A program made the position numbers and the translations under genes. From Nioella nitratireducens (lineage in GTDB: Bacteria > Pseudomonadota > Alphaproteobacteria > Rhodobacterales > Rhodobacteraceae), in assembly GCF_001879715.1 (NCBI RefSeq), contig NZ_MNBW01000001.1, positions 186,001-250,000 on the forward strand: 64,000 nt of DNA. The letters run 5' to 3'. Below the pieces are notes generated by a model. That model did not search any database, was not told the DNA's origin, and was given only the letters and a program-made list of their open reading frames with translations. Numbering within the stretch: the first letter of the stretch is position 1; each line of letters opens with the position of its first letter. Shown one piece after another: positions 40,906 to 50,695 of this stretch.

Positions 40906-40982
40906 GGTCCCGTAGCTCAACTGGATAGAGCAGCTGACTTCTAATCAGCAGGTTCGGGGTTCGAGTCCTCGCGGGATCGCCA
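40906..40982 (+). tRNA. tRNA-Arg (anticodon TCT)
   Basis: Folds as a full cloverleaf of 77 nt with encoded CCA: acceptor GGTCCCG/CGGGATC (one G-U pair), D-stem GCTC/GAGC, anticodon stem CTGA/TCAG around the loop CTTCTAA (anticodon TCT), T-stem CGGGG/CCTCG with loop TTCGAGT, discriminator G. Reads AGA (and AGG by wobble). Its 3' 41 bases are repeated exactly at 41707-41747, marking the gene as an integration target. Confidence 0.97.
40942..40982 (+). repeat. attL-like site: 3' end of tRNA-Arg
   Basis: The 41 bp from TAATCAGCAGG to the CCA end are identical to 41707-41747. The block covers the 3' side of the anticodon arm, the T-arm and the acceptor 3' strand, the common core used by tyrosine-recombinase islands, which rebuild the tRNA on insertion. 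Confidence 0.85.
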
Positions 40983-41144
40983 AAACCATCATTTAGCGGC
41001 ATTGTTGCATCGCCAAACCACTTGATCTTGCGACAAAACCGGACAAAGCTCGCTCACTATTACAGTCGAACGGCAGGCCATTTGGGGCGTGTCGGCATTT
41101 TTCGATGAGTCTTTGGACCAGCGAAATAAATCAAGGATACAGTG

Positions 41145-41549
41145 ATGAAAGCCTATTTTGCCGCACTCTGCTTGGCGGTCATGCCGACAATTGCCCTTGC
41201 CGACGAGGTCTGGAATTCCAGTCTTGGTCAGATCACCTATCTTACTGACGTCGGCTCGACCGCGGTCTTCTCGGTGGGTGTTGACTTTCAAATCTACATT
41301 GATGGGCTCGGCGGGCAGTATAGTCAGAATTCCGGGACATACAGCGGGTATTGGATTGACAGTACCAACGGCGGCGCCGGCGATTGCCCCCAGACCGTCA
41401 CCGCTCCAGACGGTTGGTCATCCCGCAACTGGGGCAATGTGCAGTTGACGTTTGACCCCGACGGATTCCATCGCAGCTACACGATGCTTTTGAACTATTG
41501 CCGCGAAACCACATGGACCAGCCAGACATACGCTCAACCGCGCTACTGA
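41145..41549 (+). CDS. Small secreted protein of unknown family (island cargo)
   Basis: A 134-residue protein. Residues 1-20 (MKAYFAALCLAVMPTIALA) form a Sec signal peptide with an ALA cleavage site, so the mature form (~114 residues, starting DEVWNSS) is periplasmic or extracellular. It is rich in Gly, Ser, Thr, Tyr and Trp and predicts as all beta. Two cysteines remain (in GDCPQ and NYCRE), enough for one disulfide. GYWIDS and WGNVQLTFDPDG look like strand motifs of a small barrel or sandwich. I do not recognise the family. ATG at 41145 has AAGGA upstream; a GTG one codon earlier is possible. It is the only gene of the mini-island. Confidence 0.75.
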   Translation: MKAYFAALCLAVMPTIALADEVWNSSLGQITYLTDVGSTAVFSVGVDFQIYIDGLGGQYSQNSGTYSGYWIDSTNGGAGDCPQTVTAPDGWSSRNWGNVQLTFDPDGFHRSYTMLLNYCRETTWTSQTYAQPRY

Positions 41550-41706
41550 TGCTCGGCGGCTATCGCACCAAGTCCGTTACATCAAGGGAAGCGGCCTGAA
41601 GCCTTGGCAATGTCCGGCTGGCCCGTCCCTGTAGGGTATCCGTCTTGATCGAGGCGTATTTGGCGTCCATTCGCGGTTTTGTACCCAGTGGCTCCGAAAA
41701 GTTATG

Positions 41707-41747
41707 TAATCAGCAGGTTCGGGGTTCGAGTCCTCGCGGGATCGCCA
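41707..41747 (+). repeat. attR-like site: duplicated tRNA-Arg 3' end
   Basis: Exact 41-bp copy of 40942-40982, starting with TAATCAGCAGG and ending with the CCA bases. The sequence before it (AAAAGTTATG) has no tRNA anticodon stem 5' half, so it is not a second tRNA gene. It ends 9 bp before the stop codon of the LysR gene. Confidence 0.85.
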
Positions 41748-41756
41748 CTTCTTCCG

Positions 41757-42647
41757 TTACAGCAACGACGGCGACCCGGTGCTTCGGTCCAGAAGATCCT
41801 GAACCAACGGGTTCGGGAAGCGGCGGCGGTGCGTGACGGCGTAAAAGGTTTCCTTGATCCTCGGATGCTCCTTGGCTTCCTTGAGCCGCCCCGACATCAG
41901 CTCGTCCTTCACGACGATGGGCGCCACAAGGGCCAAACCGATATCTTCCCGCGCCAGCAGGCGCATCATCGCCATGTCATCGACCTCGGCCGCGATTTGG
42001 GGGCTTACGGACAGGCGGCTGGCCATGGCGTCGAAGGCGGTGCGCAGGCTGTTGTCCGTCGTGGGCAGGATAAACGCCTGTTCGCGCAAAAGCGCGCGGA
42101 TCGGGCGGTCGGGGTCCAACCGTTCCGGGGTGCCGACGATGCTGACCTCCTGCTCGCCGATCTGGTGCGTTTCATAGGGGGTCAGGCTGTCGTCGGGCGG
42201 TGTCCGGTTCATCAGCACCAGATCAAGATTGAGCGTGGCCAAGCCTTCCAGCAATTCGGCGGCACTGCCCGACCGCAGGATCACCTCGACATCCGTGCGC
42301 GCAAGGATCGGTCTCAGAAACCCGATCTGGAAGTTGCGTGACAGGGTTGCCAACGCCCCCACGCGCAGGGCTTTGCGGCTTTGCACCGTGCCGGTGAGCG
42401 TCGCGACCAGTTCCTGCCCGGTCGAAAAGATCGCATCCGCATGGTCCAGCGCGATGCGCCCCGCCTCGGTCAGGTGGAGCTGCCGCCCGCGCCGTTCAAA
42501 CAGCCGATGCCCCAGACGCTCTTCCAATTGCTTGATCTGAACCGACAGGGCCGATTGCGACAGGTTCAGCCGTTGCGCCGTGCGCGTCAGGTTTCCGTCA
42601 TGCGCGACGGCCCAGAAATAGCGAAGGTGATGATAGTTCAGCGGCAT
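41757..42647 (-). CDS. LysR-family regulator, divergent from dabBA
   Basis: A 296-residue LysR protein with an N-terminal winged helix (HHLRYFWAVAHDGNLTRTAQ, then SQSALSVQIKQLEERLGHRL) and a co-inducer domain. The N-terminus MPLNYHHLRYFWAVA is NhaR-like. It is divergent from dabB with 115 AT-rich bp between starts, so it is the likely regulator of the dab genes, perhaps in answer to CO2/bicarbonate or pH/Na+. The effector is not deducible from sequence. Its stop codon lies 9 bp from the attR-like tRNA repeat; without the island the gene would end beside the tRNA. Confidence 0.9.
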   Translation of the reverse strand: MPLNYHHLRYFWAVAHDGNLTRTAQRLNLSQSALSVQIKQLEERLGHRLFERRGRQLHLTEAGRIALDHADAIFSTGQELVATLTGTVQSRKALRVGALATLSRNFQIGFLRPILARTDVEVILRSGSAAELLEGLATLNLDLVLMNRTPPDDSLTPYETHQIGEQEVSIVGTPERLDPDRPIRALLREQAFILPTTDNSLRTAFDAMASRLSVSPQIAAEVDDMAMMRLLAREDIGLALVAPIVVKDELMSGRLKEAKEHPRIKETFYAVTHRRRFPNPLVQDLLDRSTGSPSLL

Positions 42648-42762
42648 GACGTTCTAATAAATCGAACCAAAACTTAAAAACAATGAATTTTTTTGCTGCC
42701 TGCTTCTGCCTTACAGCGGGACCGCGACGGTCTTCAGTCCCGAAAACCACAGGAACCCGATC

Positions 42763-44313
42763 ATGGCCTATCTACACCTTCCGTTTCTCATCCCGCTTTT
42801 GCTGCTGCTTGCGGCACTTTTTGCCGTCCGACGGCCGGGCAAGCGCCCCGGCATCGTGCCGGGACTGGCCGAGGCAGCGGCGTTTGGCGGCCTGTTGGCG
42901 GCCGTCGCCGCAACGCTGCTGCTGACCGTCAAAGGCCCCGGAACATCCGGCATGGTCGGGCTGATCGGCATTGGCCTGTCGGTGCGGCTCGACGCGGTCA
43001 GTGCGGTGATGATGGTGCTGGTCAGCTTCATCGGCTGGGTCGTGCTGCGCTATTCCAGGACCTACATGGACGGAGAGGCCCGGCAAGGCGCCTTCACCGG
43101 CTGGATGTGCGCAACGCTGGCTGCGGTCCTGCTGCTGGTGATGTCGGGCAACCTCGTCCAGCTCTTCGTGGCCTGGACGATCACCAGCCTGTCCCTAAAC
43201 CGGCTGCTGCTGTTCTATCCCGAACGAGCCACGGCGCAACGCGCGGCCCGCAAGAAGGCGCTTGTCGCGCGGTTGAGTGAAGTCAGCCTCGCGGGCGCGG
43301 TCATCCTGCTGGCGGCGGAAACCGGCACGACCGACATCCAGACCATCCTGTCCACGGCAGGCCCCGGCTGGATGACGATGCTCGCGGCGCTGCTACTGGG
43401 GGCGGCGGCCTTGATGGCCTCGGCGCAGTTCCCGGTCCATGGCTGGCTGACCGAGGTGATGGAGGCCCCGACGCCGGTCTCTGCGCTGCTCCATGCCGGG
43501 GTCATCAATGCGGGCGGGTTTCTCTTGATCCGGTTCGCGGACGTGATGCTGCTGGCGCAGGGGGTGATGGCGTTTCTGGTCATGCTCGGCGGGTTCACCG
43601 CGCTGTTCGGGGGCTTGGTGATGCTGACCCAGCCCGCGGTCAAGACCTCGCTGGCGTGGTCGACCATCGCGCAAATGGCCTTCATGATCATGCAATGCGG
43701 TCTGGCGCTGTTCCCACTGGCCTTGCTGCATATCGTGGCCCATTCCCTGTACAAGGCGCATGCCTTCCTCAGTTCGGGCGAGGCCGTGCGCAATGTCGCC
43801 GCGATCCGCCGCCCCGGCCCGATCGCGGTGCCAAGCGCGCGCAACGTCCTGCAATCCTTCACCATCGCCATCCTGATCTATGGTCTCGTCGGCGCTGTGC
43901 TGGGGTTCGAGGACAAATCGGTGCAGGCCATCGCCCTGGGTGTGATCCTGATCTTCGGCGTCGCCTACCTGCTGGCGCAGGGCTTTGCCGACGCGGCACC
44001 GCGAATGCTGACGCAGCGCACCGTCATTTACGCCCTGCTGGCGTCGGTCAGCTATTTCGCCCTGCAACTCACGGCACAGGCCCTGACCGCCGGCAGCCTG
44101 CCCCCAACCCCAGGTCCGGGGCCGCTGGAATGGGCGCTCATCCTTCTGGCGCTTGCCAGCTTCGGCCTTGTCGCGGTTGCGCAGGCGACATTCCCCTTGT
44201 GGGCCACGCACCCGGCTTCGGCGGGTCTGCGGGTTCATCTCACCAACGGCCTCTATGCAAATGCCCTCTTCGACAAGCTGCTTGACGGCTGGTCCCAGCG
44301 GTCTGACGCCTGA
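42763..44313 (+). CDS. dabB: DabB: proton-conducting membrane subunit of the DIC-accumulating complex
   Basis: A 516-residue, NuoL/MrpA-like integral membrane protein with about 14 helices. The block QFPVHGWLTEVMEAPTPVSALLHAG (quoted in two parts: QFPVHGWLTEVMEAP and TPVSALLHAG, about residues 222-247) is the conserved ion-channel signature of the complex I antiporter-like subunits. It lacks the other nuo genes and is followed 13 bp later by dabA, the arrangement of DAB operons, where DabB lets cations in to drive DabA. The start ATG has AGGAA upstream. Function is by homology to the Halothiobacillus DAB systems. Confidence 0.9.
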   Translation: MAYLHLPFLIPLLLLLAALFAVRRPGKRPGIVPGLAEAAAFGGLLAAVAATLLLTVKGPGTSGMVGLIGIGLSVRLDAVSAVMMVLVSFIGWVVLRYSRTYMDGEARQGAFTGWMCATLAAVLLLVMSGNLVQLFVAWTITSLSLNRLLLFYPERATAQRAARKKALVARLSEVSLAGAVILLAAETGTTDIQTILSTAGPGWMTMLAALLLGAAALMASAQFPVHGWLTEVMEAPTPVSALLHAGVINAGGFLLIRFADVMLLAQGVMAFLVMLGGFTALFGGLVMLTQPAVKTSLAWSTIAQMAFMIMQCGLALFPLALLHIVAHSLYKAHAFLSSGEAVRNVAAIRRPGPIAVPSARNVLQSFTIAILIYGLVGAVLGFEDKSVQAIALGVILIFGVAYLLAQGFADAAPRMLTQRTVIYALLASVSYFALQLTAQALTAGSLPPTPGPGPLEWALILLALASFGLVAVAQATFPLWATHPASAGLRVHLTNGLYANALFDKLLDGWSQRSDA

Positions 44314-44326
44314 AAGGAACGCCCCC

Positions 44327-46735
<2,409 letters not shown>

Positions 46736-46917
46736 ATCATCAGTCGTCGGCAATCACCGCAAGGGGCGGCGTCCGCCTCTTGTTCAACACCGGATAGCGA
46801 TCCTGCCCCTTGCGCCGGGTGGCGATCCTGCCCGCCACCGTCTGCTCTGCCACCCTTGTGGCCCGCGCCCGGCGTGCTAGGTCTGATCCAAAGCCAAATC
46901 ACCACAGGAGAGCCACC

Positions 46918-47160
46918 ATGTCCGACGCCCCCGTCATCGCCCAGAAATCCCCCTTCCCGGTCGAGGTCGAGGAGGGCCGAAACTACTTCTGGTGCGCCTG
47001 TGGTCAAAGCAAGCGGCAACCATTCTGCGATGGCTCGCACAAGGACACCGCGTTCAGCCCGGTGAAATACACCGCCGAAAAAACCGGCAAGGTCTTTTTC
47101 TGCGGCTGCAAGAATACCGCCAAATCGCCGCTCTGCGACGGAACGCATTCCAAGCTCTGA
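46918..47160 (+). CDS. CDGSH-type iron-sulfur protein (two motifs)
   Basis: An 80-residue protein with two CDGSH-type [2Fe-2S] motifs: CACGQSKRQPFCDGSH (about residues 26-41) and CGCKNTAKSPLCDGTH (about 62-77), each with the three-Cys, one-His ligand set. Small tandem-motif proteins of this kind are widespread in bacteria; their electron-transfer or sensor role is not known. Start at 46918 preceded by CAGGAG. Downstream lies the second copy of the GGGGGTGYAC element. Confidence 0.92.
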   Translation: MSDAPVIAQKSPFPVEVEEGRNYFWCACGQSKRQPFCDGSHKDTAFSPVKYTAEKTGKVFFCGCKNTAKSPLCDGTHSKL

Positions 47161-47173
47161 TCGCCGTTTTGTC

Positions 47174-47213
47174 TGTATGGGGGGTGTACAGGGGGTGTAC
47201 GGGGGGTGCACGC
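47174..47213. repeat. GGGGGTGYAC 11-bp-period repeat element, copy 2
   Basis: 40 bp, 38 of 40 identical to 17108-17147. It sits between the convergent CDGSH and IMPACT-family genes, in a place without coding constraint, unlike the copy in the soe operon. Confidence 0.8.
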
Positions 47214-47224
47214 CCGGCGCCCCC

Positions 47225-47572
47225 CTATTTTTCACCCAGATAGACGCGGCAGGCCTCGGCCACGTGGCGAAAGCGGTCGCCCCCCAGATGCTTGCCGCCA
47301 TACCACCGTGTAACCACAATCAGATGCGATTGCAGGTCCGCGCCCTCCAACATCTTGAGGATGATATTGCCCGCACCGCTTTCTCCGTCGTCGGATTTGA
47401 GCGGCCCGTCAGGCAACAGAACGGCCCAACTGTTATGCGTGGCCTTCGCGTATTTTTTCTTCTTTTTCAGTGATTTGAGGAACTCGTCCACATCTTCCCG
47501 GCGACCGACAGGCCCACCCGAAACGGCATATTTCGACCCCCGGTCGCTGATCACGTTCTCAATCTGGCGCAT
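47225..47572 (-). CDS. IMPACT/YigZ-family (UPF0029) protein
   Basis: A 115-residue protein with the UPF0029 core: THNSWAVLLPDG, then KSDDGESGAGNIIL, and VVTRWYGGKHLGGDRF, the invariant TRxxGGxxLG block. It lacks the C-terminal DUF1949 domain of E. coli YigZ, so it is the short, core-only form. The family is linked to translation or amino acid starvation signalling in eukaryotes (IMPACT), but the bacterial role is unclear. Note the run SLKKKKKYAK. Confidence 0.85.
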   Translation of the reverse strand: MRQIENVISDRGSKYAVSGGPVGRREDVDEFLKSLKKKKKYAKATHNSWAVLLPDGPLKSDDGESGAGNIILKMLEGADLQSHLIVVTRWYGGKHLGGDRFRHVAEACRVYLGEK

Positions 47573-47618
47573 TCCTCATGGCTGCCACGCCACGCCAACA
47601 AGGTCCAGCCGGGAAATA

Positions 47619-47891
47619 TCAGCCCCGGAGGCGGTCAAACACACCAGCATTGACGCAATCCGCAGGCGCGGCCTCGGCCCCCGACAGATCATGCCCTTGC
47701 AACCAGCGTTCACACTCTTCCACCCAGGAACAGCCCCGGCATCGTGTCACGGTCCCGGCCCATTCCTGTTGCGATATCAGACCTTTATGCGCGGCATCGG
47801 CCAAGTCGACCCCCGCCGTTTTGGCCATGGATTGCGCCAGCCAGAAGTGGCGCACGGGGTCGCCCAAGGGGCGCAGGCAGCGGTTCGGCAT
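47619..47891 (-). CDS. DUF6455-type small cysteine protein, copy B
   Basis: A 90-residue protein, start chosen at MPNRCLRPLG (47891); an earlier in-frame start gives 111 residues but overlaps the upstream gene. The central pattern VTRCRGCSWVEECERWLQG followed by APADCVNAG parallels the neighbour encoded at 47920-48174 (LSCSNCTSPEDCAKWLGS and APAYCRNAE). It probably belongs to the DUF6455 family of Rhodobacteraceae; function unknown. The four cysteines (C-x2-C-x5-C and a distal C) could bind a metal. Confidence 0.72.
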   Translation of the reverse strand: MPNRCLRPLGDPVRHFWLAQSMAKTAGVDLADAAHKGLISQQEWAGTVTRCRGCSWVEECERWLQGHDLSGAEAAPADCVNAGVFDRLRG

Positions 47892-47919
47892 GGTCTCGGG
47901 CCTCGTTCCGCAGGGGCGT

Positions 47920-48174
47920 TCACCCCTTGCGCAGTTCCTTGAGTTTCTCGGCATTCCGGCAATAGGCGGGCGCGTCTTCGGCGCTTGCGTGGCTGCCCAG
48001 CCATTTCGCGCAATCCTCTGGCGAGGTGCAGTTAGAGCAGCTCAGCACCATGTCGTCGCGTTCCGACGGCGTCAACTCTCCACGCAACTCGGCTTCGTCC
48101 AGATCGGCCCCAAGCCGATCCGCCATCTGCCCCATGAGCTTTGCGTGATGATCGAGAACTTTCTGTCCGGGCAT
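47920..48174 (-). CDS. DUF6455-type small cysteine protein, copy A
   Basis: An 84-residue protein with C-x2-C-x6-C and a fourth Cys in the pattern SCSNCTSPEDCAKWL ... AYCRNAEKLKEL. The start at 48174 has GGAGG with 5-nt spacing; a longer form from 48231 is open but lacks such a site. Paralogous to the next gene downstream, 28 bp away on the same strand, so the two look like a tandem duplication. Cytoplasmic, no known function. Confidence 0.75.
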   Translation of the reverse strand: MPGQKVLDHHAKLMGQMADRLGADLDEAELRGELTPSERDDMVLSCSNCTSPEDCAKWLGSHASAEDAPAYCRNAEKLKELRKG

Positions 48175-48335
48175 CCGCACCTCCATCGCTGGCGACCATT
48201 CCGGGCGGAACAGCCTTGCCCCGTTACCCAAACGGAAACGGCCCGGCAGGGCCTTGACTCAGATCAAGCAGGCTTGCGGCAAATCGGATCAGGCAGGGGC
48301 TAGGCATTCCCGCGCGACAGGCTTACCCTGCTTCC

Positions 48336-48578
48336 ATGTTTACGATCGAGCACGAATTCGACGCGACCGTGGTCACGCTGGTCGACGAGGGCGACGCCCC
48401 CTTGCAAGAGGATGTGGTGATCTCGGCCTTCGAGGAATGCGTGACGCTGGAGCAGTTCGATGCGCGCGGAAACTCGGTGCAGAAAATCACCCTGTCAGAG
48501 GCGCAATTGTTGGATCTGGCCGCGGCGCTGGACCTGCCGGAAGGCGTCTACCGGCTGCATCGCCCGGATCAGGAGTAG
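48336..48578 (+). CDS. Small conserved-looking hypothetical protein
   Basis: An 80-residue acidic protein (MFTIEHEFDATVVTLVDEGD at the start) with strand-rich N-terminal half and a helical LSEAQLLDLAAALDLPEG near the end. The codon use and wobble G+C are like those of neighbouring genes, which supports coding. I do not recognise the family. It is divergent from the DUF6455 pair with 161 bp between starts and convergent to the dksA-like gene. Confidence 0.7.
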   Translation: MFTIEHEFDATVVTLVDEGDAPLQEDVVISAFEECVTLEQFDARGNSVQKITLSEAQLLDLAAALDLPEGVYRLHRPDQE

Positions 48579-48634
48579 AGCGTATCGCAAGTCAGAGGAC
48601 CGAAAGACCGGTTCCCGCTTTTGCGCGACAGGCC

Positions 48635-48982
48635 CTAAGACGCGCAGGCCACGCAACGCATGGCGCAGGGGTCAACATCCAACCGCTTGCTGCCGATGAA
48701 GTCACCGCAATCCTCGCACCAGCCGAACGCGCCCTCGTCGATCCGCGCCAAGGCCGCCGCGATTGCCGTAAGCCGCCCGTTCCGCCGGGTTTCCATCGCC
48801 GCCGCCATCGCCTGCCCCTGCAACGCATCCTGACGCGACAGACGGCCGACCGAGGTCTGGTCCAGCGTCACCGGCTTTCGCGCCTCGGCGGTATCGTCAG
48901 AGGCGGCAAGCAGGTCGGTCCGCTCCTGTTCCAGCAGCGGCCGATAGCGCGCGGCAAGCTCGGCATCGGTCGGATCTGTCAT
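48635..48982 (-). CDS. DksA/TraR-family zinc-finger protein
   Basis: A 115-residue protein. An N-terminal helical coiled region (AARYRPLLEQERTDLLAA) is followed by the C4 zinc finger: WCEDCG, then CAMRCVAC. DksA-type proteins enter the RNA polymerase secondary channel and work with ppGpp; this one is shorter than E. coli DksA (151) and lacks the DxxDxA tip, so it is one of the DksA-like paralogues. Start at 48982 has AAGGAGG 8 nt before; a longer start is open upstream. Confidence 0.85.
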   Translation of the reverse strand: MTDPTDAELAARYRPLLEQERTDLLAASDDTAEARKPVTLDQTSVGRLSRQDALQGQAMAAAMETRRNGRLTAIAAALARIDEGAFGWCEDCGDFIGSKRLDVDPCAMRCVACAS

Positions 48983-49060
48983 ATCTCGGGCCTCCTTGTT
49001 GGCTTCTGCCCGTTCCACAACACCGAAAGATCGCTGGTCGGCGGGTGATGCGGCCCCAAC

Positions 49061-49330
49061 CTATCGGACCTCGACAACCTTGTCGCGGCCCGTTGCGCCC
49101 TGCACGATTTCCAGCCGGGATTTCGGCACGCCAAGCGCCTTGGACAAGAGCTTCAGCACCGCTGCATTCGCCTTGCCGCCCTCAGGTACCGTGGTGACAT
49201 AGACCCGCAGCGGGTCGCCGTCTGCCTCGGGCGGCGTCACTGCATTGCGCGAGGCCTTGGGCGTCACGCGCAGCGCCAGCCGCGCGCCGGGCACGGCCAG
49301 ATGGCACAGGTCTGGGCTGGTCTTGGCCAT
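49061..49330 (-). CDS. DUF167 (YggU-type) protein
   Basis: An 89-residue protein with the DUF167 pattern LALRVTPKASRNAV, then LRVYVTTVPEGGKANAAVLKLLSKALG, and the C-terminal IVQGATGRDKVVEV. The family has an alpha-beta fold; function unknown. Start at 49330 has AAGGAG in front; a longer open frame upstream overlaps the divergent HDAC-family gene and was rejected. Confidence 0.87.
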   Translation of the reverse strand: MAKTSPDLCHLAVPGARLALRVTPKASRNAVTPPEADGDPLRVYVTTVPEGGKANAAVLKLLSKALGVPKSRLEIVQGATGRDKVVEVR

Positions 49331-49428
49331 GGCGGCACGCTCCTTCCCCCCCAGTCCTAACGCCTTCGTGCCCTTGCGCAAGCGTCGCGCCATTGCCACT
49401 CTGCCCGGACAAGACGGGAGGCGCAAAC

Positions 49429-50529
49429 ATGGCCACGGGATTTTTCTGGGACGAACGCTGTTTCTGGCATTCAGGCGGCAACTACGCACAGATGTTGCAT
49501 GTCGGCGGGCTGGTTCAGCCCACGGCCAGCGCGACCTTGCCGGAAAACCCCGAAACCAAGCGGCGGCTCAAGAACCTGATGGATGTGACCGGGCTGCTGG
49601 CCGCACTGGACGTGCGGTCGGCCCCGATGGTCACGGATGAAGACATGCTGCGCGTCCACCCGGAAAGCTACCTGACCCGGTTTCGGGACATGGCGGCAGC
49701 GGGCGGCGGAGAGCTGGGGTTGCGCACGCCGTTCGGCCCCGACGGCTACGACATCGCGCGGGTCTCGGCGGGGTTGGCCAAGGCGGCGCTCTTCGCTGTT
49801 CTTGAGGGTGAGATGGACAATGCCTACGCCCTGTCGCGCCCGCCGGGGCATCACTGTCTGCCGGACATGCCCAACGGCTTCTGCCTGCTGGCCAACATCC
49901 CCATCGCCATCGAGGCTGCGTTCGAATCCGGTCTGGCCGACCGGGTCGCGGTGCTGGATTGGGACGTGCATCACGGCAACGGGACAGAGGCGATCTACTA
50001 CGACCGTCAGGACGTGTTGACGATTTCCGTGCACCAAGAGCGGAACTATCCGCTCGACACCGGCGATTTCGCAGATCGCGGCTCTGGCCGGGGCAGTGGC
50101 TACAACCTCAATATCCCGCTGCCGCCCGGTGCCGGACACAAAACGTATATAGAGACCGTCGAGCGGCTGGTGATCCCGGCGCTGGCCGATTACGGGCCAG
50201 ACGTGATCATCGTGGCGTCAGGCTATGACGCGGCGGCGATGGACCCTTTGGGTCGGATGCTGGCCTCGGTCGAGACGTTCCGGGTGATGACCACCATGAT
50301 CAAGGAGGCCGCAACGCAGCTGTGCGACGGCAAACTGGTGATGGTGCATGAGGGCGGCTATTCCGAGGCCTATGTGCCGTTCTGCGGCCATGCCGTGATC
50401 GCGGAACTGGCGGGCAGCCGCATCAGCGCCCCCGATCCGCTGGCCGAGATCCTGGCACAGCGCCAGCCCTCGGAACGGTTCGACCACTATTGTTCGGTCC
50501 TGATCGCCGAGATGGAAGCAGCGCTCTGA
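49429..50529 (+). CDS. Histone-deacetylase-family amidohydrolase (class II type)
   Basis: A 366-residue zinc amidohydrolase. The charge-relay His pair in RPPGHHCLPDMP, the zinc ligands in DWDVHHGNG (Asp and His) and the later Asp of SGYDAAAMDPLG, and the active Tyr in EGGYSEAYVP are all present. Bacterial members act on acetylated polyamines, acetoin-system proteins or other acyl-amides; the DWDVHHGNGT and CLLANIPIA segments place it with class II/acetylpolyamine amidohydrolases. The substrate is not decided. The ATG has CGGGAG upstream. Confidence 0.9.
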   Translation: MATGFFWDERCFWHSGGNYAQMLHVGGLVQPTASATLPENPETKRRLKNLMDVTGLLAALDVRSAPMVTDEDMLRVHPESYLTRFRDMAAAGGGELGLRTPFGPDGYDIARVSAGLAKAALFAVLEGEMDNAYALSRPPGHHCLPDMPNGFCLLANIPIAIEAAFESGLADRVAVLDWDVHHGNGTEAIYYDRQDVLTISVHQERNYPLDTGDFADRGSGRGSGYNLNIPLPPGAGHKTYIETVERLVIPALADYGPDVIIVASGYDAAAMDPLGRMLASVETFRVMTTMIKEAATQLCDGKLVMVHEGGYSEAYVPFCGHAVIAELAGSRISAPDPLAEILAQRQPSERFDHYCSVLIAEMEAAL

Positions 50530-50695
50530 TCCGGTCGGGCGGGGTCCGTAGTAATACCTACCTGGGTGGAAACCGGTTGCTCCAAGGGGGCAGATGCGTA
50601 TTGCAAAGGGCCATCGCTGCTGCGCGGCGGGGGCGCGTTGACTCCCCCCATGACGCGCGGCACGGTGCGGCAGGGAATTTTATGGGAGTACCTCC

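Larger units (their letters stand above)
40983..41747. mobile_element. 765-bp mini-island in tRNA-Arg
   Basis: Bounded by the exact 41-bp tRNA repeat, so it matches the product of one site-specific insertion. It holds one gene (41145-41549, secreted protein) and about 160-200 bp of flanking DNA on each side. No integrase or excisionase gene is seen, so it is either the remnant of a larger island or a passively mobilised element. Base composition is visibly lower in G+C than the surroundings. The left edge has GGCATTGTTGCAT (from 40998), which resembles the ends of some IS5-group elements, but no matching right end was found. Confidence 0.7.

Noticed and set aside
40989-41291. 100-residue minus-strand frame in the mini-island
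   Set aside because: Overlaps the signal peptide of the secreted gene, has no ribosome site and no recognisable features.
41707-41747. Second tRNA-Arg gene
   Set aside because: Only the 3' 41 bases are present; the acceptor 5' strand and D-arm are missing.
41645-41836. Possible remnant of an integrase C-terminus at the att site
   Set aside because: The plus-strand frame through the att copy (ending near SGSEKL) shows no tyrosine-recombinase residues (R-H-R-Y).
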